In this document: positions 42,356 to 47,444 of the stretch, piece after piece | How the letters are laid out: each line of letters starts with the position of its first letter | How positions within the stretch are numbered: the stretch's first letter is position 1 | From: Betaproteobacteria bacterium | GTDB taxonomy: Bacteria > Pseudomonadota > Gammaproteobacteria > Burkholderiales > SG8-39 | DNA: 47,444 nucleotides | Reading direction: 5' to 3' | Assembly: GCA_005881575.1 (NCBI GenBank) | Contig: VBCA01000037.1 | Span: 1 to 47,444, forward strand | The notes under the pieces: model-generated | Seen by the model: only the letters and a program-made list of their open reading frames with translations | What the model was told of the DNA's origin: nothing | The model's database searches: none | Position numbers and translations under genes: made by a program

Positions 42356-43972
42356 TCAGCGCTGCGCAAGCAGGAACGCTTTCGCCTCGCCCAGCTCGGC
42401 GCGCTCGGGGTCGGCGTTCCCGGCGAGCGCTGCGAGCTTCTCGAAATACGCGCGCGCCTTCACCCGGTCGCCGGACGCCTGCGCCGCCTTGGCTGCGCCG
42501 TAGAAACCGCGTAGCCGGTTTTGCGCGACGTGCAAGGAGGCCTCGTACGCCTGCAATGCCGCGGCGGGCTGGCCGAGCTCCCGAAGCAGGTCGCCGAGCA
42601 TCTCGCGCATGGGGTAAAGCCTGTTTTCCATCGAAACGTGCTTCTCCGTGGAATCCTCGAGGTCCGCGGCAGCGCGCATGAATTTAAGCGCGTCGTCCTT
42701 GCGACTCTCGGCGTGCGCCCGCCAGGCGCTCGCAGCCAGGACGAGCACCTGGATCTGCTCGCCCCAGTAGCTGTTCTCCGCCGACTTGCTCAAGGCCTGG
42801 AGCCGCTCGATTTCCTCCTTCGCCATGGCGGGGTTCCCCGTCTTTGCGGCGCCCAGCGCGCGGGTGAACCGTGGAATCGCTTCCGCGTACGTATACAGAT
42901 CCGGCGGAACGGCGAGGTTCGCGGCTTCGGTCCAGGCCGCGCGCTCGAGAACATAGCGTGAAGCCGGCGCGAGCCTTCCGGTATCCGCGCCGTAGCTCCG
43001 TGCGCCACTGAGCTTGGTGACGGCGCGCAATTCGTCGATCACGCGCCTGGCTTCGCGGTCCTTGCCGAGCTGCAGGTACGCGTAAGCCATGAAGTCCTGC
43101 GCATGCGGCTCCTGCGCAAAGGTCGTTCCGGGGGCATTTTTTGCGGCGTAGTCGCGCGAAGCCTTGACTGCGGCCGTATTGGACCGGATCGAATCCTCCC
43201 ACCGGCCCAGGATCGAATAGATGTGCGAAGGCATGTGCTGCGCGTGCGGCGCGGCGGGCGCGACCTTGGCGTATTTGTCCGCCGCGGCGACCCCGCGCTC
43301 GGCGAGCGGCTCGAAGTCGTAGGTGTGGATGATGTAGTGCGCAAGTCCGGGATGCGCGGGCTGCTCGCGGTCGATGGGCTCGAGGATTCCGCCCGCTTTC
43401 AGCTGCCGCGCGTAGGTCTTGTCGGCGTGGTCCACGGCTTCGAGGAGAGCGAGCGCGTAGAAGATCGATGCCTCCTTGTCGTCCGGATACTTGCGCGCGA
43501 GCTCTTCCATCGCCCGCTCGTAGCGTTTGCTGCGCTCCGAAACCGGAGCCTTGTCGTAGTCCTTGTAGACGACCTCGAGCGCGTTCAGCCAGTCGCGCTC
43601 GCGCTCGGTCTTCGCGAGCGCCTTGCCCTGCTGGATCGCTTCGAGCGCGCGCTTGAGATTCTCTTCGGGCCAGGGCGGCACCAGGGGATTCCCCCGCTGG
43701 CTGATCGCAAGCCCCCAGTACGCCATCGCGCACCCGGGATCGGCCTTGATCACGGCCTGAAACGCCTTGATGTGCTCGGGAAAGAAGAACGAGTGCAGCA
43801 TCGCCACGGCGCGCTCGAACTGCGGCTGCACGGCCGCGCTGCACGAAGTCGGGAAATTCACCTTGCCGAACTGGCTCTGGCCGCCACCGGCGGCCGCATC
43901 GTCTTCGTGAGCCAGAAGCGGCCCGGCGAGTAAAGCGGCGAGAACCGCCGCGGGTAGGAGCATTTTATTCAT
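42356..43972 (-). CDS. Exported TPR-repeat protein, 538 residues
   Basis: A 538-residue exported protein with an AGGAGGTGA site and signal peptide MNKMLLPAAVLAALLAGPLLA. The mature part begins HEDDAAAGGG, then FPTSCSAAVQPQFERAVAMLHSFFFPEHIKAFQAVIKADPGCAMAYWGLAISQRGNP, the opening repeat of a known TPR family; TPR-like units continue to the end (ALQAYEASLHVAQNR, ARAYFEKLAALAG). The motif YWGLA and LHSF recur in secreted bacterial TPR proteins of unknown function. Followed at once by the small TPR gene. Confidence 0.75.
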   Translation of the reverse strand: MNKMLLPAAVLAALLAGPLLAHEDDAAAGGGQSQFGKVNFPTSCSAAVQPQFERAVAMLHSFFFPEHIKAFQAVIKADPGCAMAYWGLAISQRGNPLVPPWPEENLKRALEAIQQGKALAKTERERDWLNALEVVYKDYDKAPVSERSKRYERAMEELARKYPDDKEASIFYALALLEAVDHADKTYARQLKAGGILEPIDREQPAHPGLAHYIIHTYDFEPLAERGVAAADKYAKVAPAAPHAQHMPSHIYSILGRWEDSIRSNTAAVKASRDYAAKNAPGTTFAQEPHAQDFMAYAYLQLGKDREARRVIDELRAVTKLSGARSYGADTGRLAPASRYVLERAAWTEAANLAVPPDLYTYAEAIPRFTRALGAAKTGNPAMAKEEIERLQALSKSAENSYWGEQIQVLVLAASAWRAHAESRKDDALKFMRAAADLEDSTEKHVSMENRLYPMREMLGDLLRELGQPAAALQAYEASLHVAQNRLRGFYGAAKAAQASGDRVKARAYFEKLAALAGNADPERAELGEAKAFLLAQR

Positions 43973-44227
43973 CGTTCACCTCCTGAATGATGAAGCCAGT
44001 CTGCGCCGCAGCGATCCCGAAAGCAATCCGCCGTACAAGCACAACCCCGCGCCATCCTGCCAGCCACCCGGGGGACGCAACGAAGCGACTGTCCACAATC
44101 GCTTTTTCGCCGCCGTGCACCCTCGAACCGCGGGTTGAGGCGCCGCCGCGGAAAATCGGCCCGTCCTGCCTTATACTGTGCGCGCCGCCACACTCGTGAT
44201 GGCGCGTCAACGTTCAGGGGGAACAAT

Positions 44228-44833
44228 ATGATGAAAACAATTCAACTGGCGCTCGCAGGCGCCATCATCGCCGCCTCGTGCGCAGCGGCCACGGCACAGA
44301 CCCTGCGCGTGCGCGGGACCATCGAGAAGGCCGACGGCAACGTGCTCACCTTGAAATCCAGCGACGGCGCCGAGCTCAAGCTCACGCTCACCGACCATGC
44401 GATGATCGTCGCCGTGGTGAAAGCCTCGATGGCGGACATCAAGGAAGGCACCTTCCTCGGCAGCGCGGCGATGCCGCAGGCGGACGGCAGCCAGAAGGCG
44501 CTGGAAGTGCACATCTTCCCCGAGCAGATGCGCGGCACCGGCGAGGGTCACCGGCCCTATGCGCCCGTGCCAAACAGCACCATGACCAACGGCTCGGCCT
44601 CGGGCGCGACGGTCGCCGGCGTCGATGGCGCGACGATGCTGGTCAAATACAAGGACGGCGAGAAGAAGATCGTCGTTCCGCCGAACGTGCCCATCGTCCG
44701 TTACGAGGTCGGCGGCAAGGGCGATCTCAAGGCGGGCGCGCGCTTCACCGTGCTCGCGGCGACCAAGAAGCCTGACGGCACGTTCGAGGCGAGCCGGATC
44801 AACGTAGGCCGCGACGGCGTCGTGCCGCAGTAG
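44228..44833 (+). CDS. Exported beta-rich protein, DUF5666-like
   Basis: A 201-residue exported protein (signal peptide MMKTIQLALAGAIIAASCAAATAQ). The mature chain has two similar beta segments, LRVRGTIEKADGNVLTLKSSDGAELKLTLTDHAMI and GATVAGVDGATMLVKYKDGEKKIVVPPNVPIV, each like an OB-fold or DUF5666 unit, so an internal duplication is likely. Such proteins are often mislabelled as metal ABC transporter permeases; no membrane helix is present. It heads a run of four exported genes, 11 bases before the next. Confidence 0.65.
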   Translation: MMKTIQLALAGAIIAASCAAATAQTLRVRGTIEKADGNVLTLKSSDGAELKLTLTDHAMIVAVVKASMADIKEGTFLGSAAMPQADGSQKALEVHIFPEQMRGTGEGHRPYAPVPNSTMTNGSASGATVAGVDGATMLVKYKDGEKKIVVPPNVPIVRYEVGGKGDLKAGARFTVLAATKKPDGTFEASRINVGRDGVVPQ

Positions 44834-44844
44834 CGGGGAGGATC

Positions 44845-45591
44845 ATGAAGCCCGCAGCTATCGTCGCCGCGGCGAGCGCATTGCTGCTCTCGGGCATGGC
44901 TGAAGCCGCAGAAATCCAGGTGCTGTCCACCCAGGCCACCCAGGAGGCCTATCTCGAGCTGGTGGCGCAATTCCAGAAGGCGACAGGGCACAAGGTCGCG
45001 ACGGTTTTCACCGGAACGCTCAACGTCCAGAAGCGTCTCGCGGACGGCGAGGCCTACGACCTCATCATCATGGCGGGCCCGGCGATCGACGAGCAGATCA
45101 AGCTGGGCAAGGCCGCCGCCGGAAGCCGCGTCGATTTCGCGAAATCCGGCACCGGGGTCGCGGTGCGCAAGGGCGCGGCGAAGCCCGACATCGGCTCGGC
45201 CGGCGCGTTGAAGAAGACTCTGCTCGCGGCGAAATCGATCGGCTACTCCACCGGCCCGAGCGGGGTCTACATGCAGAGCGTGTTCGAGAAACTGGGCATC
45301 GCCGGCGAGGTCAGGGGGAAGCTCAAGCAGACCCCGTCGGGCGTGTTCGTCGGCACCCTGATCGCCAGCGGCGAGACCGAGATCGGCTTCCAGCAGATCA
45401 GCGAGCTGGTGCATTTCCCCGGCATCGACTACGTCGGCCCGCTGCCGGGCGAGCTCCAGCGCATGACCGTGTTCTCGGCCGGAATCCACGCCGGCGCGAA
45501 GCAGGCGGACGCGGCGAAGGCGCTGGTCAGATTCATCACCGCTCCGGCCGCCGCAGCGGTCATCAGGAAGCACGGCCTGGAGCCCGCCTGA
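44845..45591 (+). CDS. ModA-like orphan periplasmic binding protein
   Basis: A 248-residue binding protein with signal peptide MKPAAIVAAASALLLSGMAEA and a GGGGAGGA site. The chain IQVLSTQATQEAYLELVAQFQKATGHKVATVFTGTLNVQKRLADGEAYDLIIMAGPAIDEQIKLG follows the molybdate/tungstate-binding ModA pattern. SIGYSTGPSGVYMQSVFEKLGI and EIGFQQISELV are further ModA-type segments. No ModB or ModC gene accompanies it. It may bind an oxyanion or organic ligand for a partner in this cluster. Confidence 0.8.
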   Translation: MKPAAIVAAASALLLSGMAEAAEIQVLSTQATQEAYLELVAQFQKATGHKVATVFTGTLNVQKRLADGEAYDLIIMAGPAIDEQIKLGKAAAGSRVDFAKSGTGVAVRKGAAKPDIGSAGALKKTLLAAKSIGYSTGPSGVYMQSVFEKLGIAGEVRGKLKQTPSGVFVGTLIASGETEIGFQQISELVHFPGIDYVGPLPGELQRMTVFSAGIHAGAKQADAAKALVRFITAPAAAAVIRKHGLEPA

Positions 45592-45674
45592 CACGGCTGG
45601 AACCCCGGTTGAAATTCCTCGCCGCTGGTGGGATAGTTGCCGACAGAAATACGCAACACCGCAGGGGGAACGCA

Positions 45675-46010
45675 ATGAAGAACAGAGTCTCGACGCTGCT
45701 GCTCGCGTTCGCCGCGGCCGCGGCTCATGCGCAGCCAAGCGCTCTCAACGAAACGCAGCTCCTCGGCCGCCAGGTGTTCGCGCAGTCGTGCGGCATCTGC
45801 CACCTGCAGCCGTCGCTCGGCGTCAAGACCTATGGGCCCATGCTGAACAAGTCCGCGGCCGGCGGGAACGACGAGGTCATGCGCGCGTTCATCGTCAACG
45901 GCACCGAGCGCATGCCCGCGTTCAAGTATTACCTCAAGCCGGCGGAGATCGATGCGATCATCGCTTATGTGAGAACCGTTCCCGTGCCGGCGAACGAATC
46001 GCACAAATAA
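45675..46010 (+). CDS. Exported class I c-type cytochrome
   Basis: A 111-residue cytochrome c with signal peptide MKNRVSTLLLAFAAAAAHAQ. The haem site is CGICH (Cys39, Cys42, His43); the sixth ligand is probably the Met in ERMPAFKYYLKPAEIDAIIAYVRT, a pattern of small soluble cytochromes. The GGGGGAAC ribosome region resembles that of the first gene in this run. It is 10 bases before the last gene, suggesting the two proteins exchange electrons. Confidence 0.88.
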   Translation: MKNRVSTLLLAFAAAAAHAQPSALNETQLLGRQVFAQSCGICHLQPSLGVKTYGPMLNKSAAGGNDEVMRAFIVNGTERMPAFKYYLKPAEIDAIIAYVRTVPVPANESHK

Positions 46011-46020
46011 GGAGACCCCG

Positions 46021-47444
46021 ATGAGCAAAGCACAGTCCTTACTCTTCGCATGCGCGACGTTCCTGCTCGCGGCGACCGCGGCGCACGCCGCCGATCAGCT
46101 GCTCAGCGGCGCGATCACCTCGCGTTCGGGCCAGAAGCTCGAAGGCGTCACCGTCTCGGCCAAGCTCGAGGGCTCCACCATCACCACCAGCGTCTATACG
46201 GACACCGCGGGCAATTATTTCTTCCCGCCGCTGGCCGCGGGCAAGTACCGCGTGTGGGCGCAGGCGCTCGGTTTCGAAAGGAGCACGGGCGCGGTCGACC
46301 TCTCCGCAGCGCGGCGAGCGGATTTCACCCTGCAGGAGATGACCGACCCCGAGCGGCGCTTCCGCCAGCTGCCCGGCGAGATGATGGTCGCGGCATTGCC
46401 CGAGGCGAACGCCGACGACGCGCGCATGAAGAAGATTTTCATGAACAACTGCACCGGCTGCCACTCGACCAGCTATGCGCTGCAGTTCCGCTTCGACGAA
46501 GCCGGCTGGAGCAAGATCATCGACCTGATGAAAGTGGTGCCGGTCACCGGCGTCTATCCGGGGCCGAATGCAAAGTCCAACCAGATCATGGAGCGCCACC
46601 AGAAGGAGCTCTCCGCCTACCTCGCGCGCGCGCGCGGCCCGGGCGAATCGTCGATGAAGCTGGCGACCCGTGCGCGGCCCACGGGCGAGGCGGCGCGGGC
46701 CGTCTGGACGCTCTACGACCTGCCCCTCAATCCCGATGCGGGCATCGGCACCCGGTACAACCCGAACGACGGCACAGACTGGGCGCTAGGCACCACGTCC
46801 AAAATGGGCCAGTTGCCGCACGACGGCGCGCTCGGCCTCGACGGCACGATCTATTTCACCAGCAACAATCCCAACCGCGGCGTGTCGATCGGCAAGGTCG
46901 ATCCCGTGACGGGCGCGGTCAAGTACCTGAAGGCCGAAGCGAAGAGCGGCCTCGCCGCCACCTCGCACGGGCTCGCGCGCGACCGCGCGGGCAACCTCTG
47001 GTTCGACATCAACCCGGGCCGCCGCGCGCTCGGCAAGCTCGACACCAGAACCGAGAAGATCACGATCTACCAGACGCCGGAAAGCATGTCTCCGGTGGGC
47101 GGGGCGGTCACCATAGACGTGGACGGCAAGGGCATGGTCTGGGCGTCGACGCCCAGCGGCGCCGTGCGCTTCGATCCGGTGGCCGAGAAGTTCACCGAGT
47201 TCAAATCGACGATCGCCGAGAAAAATCCGCGAGGCTCGGGCGCGACCTACGGAGCGGCCGGCGATCGCGACGGCAACGGCTGGTGGGCGCAGATGGCGAT
47301 GGACACCGTCTACAAGGGCGACGTGGCTACCGGCAAGGCGATCGAACTCAAGATGCCCGACGTCAAAGTCGATCGCATGTTCGGCGCAGACCGCGCCTTC
47401 TACGAAACGGTAAGCGACCTGGGCTTCAACGCTCCCCTGCCGTG
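46021..47444 (+). CDS. Exported carboxypeptidase-regulatory/haem/beta-propeller protein, partial
   Basis: An open frame of 474 residues that runs off the right edge. After a signal peptide (MSKAQSLLFACATFLLAATAAHA) comes a carboxypeptidase regulatory-like beta-sandwich (about 25-105, SGQKLEGVTVSAKLEG and DTAGNYFFPPLAAGKYRVWA). A haem site CTGCH follows (Cys144, Cys147, His148), then a cytochrome-like helical stretch. From about residue 225 there are SMP-30/virginiamycin-B-lyase-type propeller blades (LGLDGTIYFTSNNPNRG, LARDRAGNLWFDINPG, VDVDGKGMVWASTPSG). The start follows AAGGAG. Electron acceptor or donor is presumably the preceding cytochrome. Confidence 0.82.
   Translation, partial: MSKAQSLLFACATFLLAATAAHAADQLLSGAITSRSGQKLEGVTVSAKLEGSTITTSVYTDTAGNYFFPPLAAGKYRVWAQALGFERSTGAVDLSAARRADFTLQEMTDPERRFRQLPGEMMVAALPEANADDARMKKIFMNNCTGCHSTSYALQFRFDEAGWSKIIDLMKVVPVTGVYPGPNAKSNQIMERHQKELSAYLARARGPGESSMKLATRARPTGEAARAVWTLYDLPLNPDAGIGTRYNPNDGTDWALGTTSKMGQLPHDGALGLDGTIYFTSNNPNRGVSIGKVDPVTGAVKYLKAEAKSGLAATSHGLARDRAGNLWFDINPGRRALGKLDTRTEKITIYQTPESMSPVGGAVTIDVDGKGMVWASTPSGAVRFDPVAEKFTEFKSTIAEKNPRGSGATYGAAGDRDGNGWWAQMAMDTVYKGDVATGKAIELKMPDVKVDRMFGADRAFYETVSDLGFNAPLP

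Noticed and set aside
43973-44227. 255-base gap between the TPR and beta-rich protein genes
   Set aside because: I see a TATACT at 44172-44177 but no matching -35 at a usable distance, and no RNA gene or repeat.

Overview
The window reads as a chromosomal segment of a high-GC betaproteobacterium, most likely Burkholderiales-like. The grounds are four stand-alone Bug/TctC periplasmic binding proteins (an expansion typical of that group), a hopanoid gene (hpnE), and house-keeping blocks in arrangements I associate with that class: radA-alr opposite lplT, tsaB-rimI-udg, ispD-ispF opposite mfd. There are no rRNA or tRNA genes, CRISPR arrays or recognisable insertion sequences, and no stretch above about 300 bases without a gene.

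Region by region: 1-531 is the 3' end of hpnE. 476-3398 is a lower-GC accessory block on the minus strand: a YcfL-like lipoprotein, a Bug protein, a GNAT acetyltransferase, a HAD phosphatase and a HicBA toxin-antitoxin pair, with stop/start overlaps between several members. 3468-13408 is mostly core: DyP peroxidase, radA, alr, lplT, a trypsin-like PDZ protease, a lemA-TPM-TPM operon and tsaB-rimI-udg. 13519-20020 holds a Bug/BKACE/decarboxylating-dehydrogenase catabolic operon, an OmpR-EnvZ two-component pair opposite a small exported protein, and a divergent Bug protein. 20059-27162 is core again: thpR, ispF, ispD, mfd and serB, plus two unrecognised proteins.

27223-33745 is accessory: a small exported protein, a probably Tat-exported Kelch propeller, a collapsed mercury-resistance (mer) locus, a DUF3604/Bug pair and a DUF433/DUF5615 toxin-antitoxin module. 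33871-40676 combines a NitT/TauT-type ABC importer with a convergent amidase-SDR-hydrolase operon and an exported hydrolase, which together look like an uptake and breakdown unit for a small amide or ester. 40724-43972 has a coiled-coil protein and two exported TPR proteins. 44228 to the right edge is an operon-like run of four exported proteins: a small beta-rich protein, an orphan ModA-like binding protein, a c-type cytochrome, and a carboxypeptidase-regulatory/haem/beta-propeller protein cut by the window end.

The most unusual features are the mer remnant, where two deletions appear to have fused merT to merP in frame and joined merT head-to-head to merR; the exported haem cluster at the right edge; an SDR enzyme without the YxxxK catalytic motif; and several perfect inverted repeats at promoter positions. 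Product calls come from reading the translated sequences; no database search was run.
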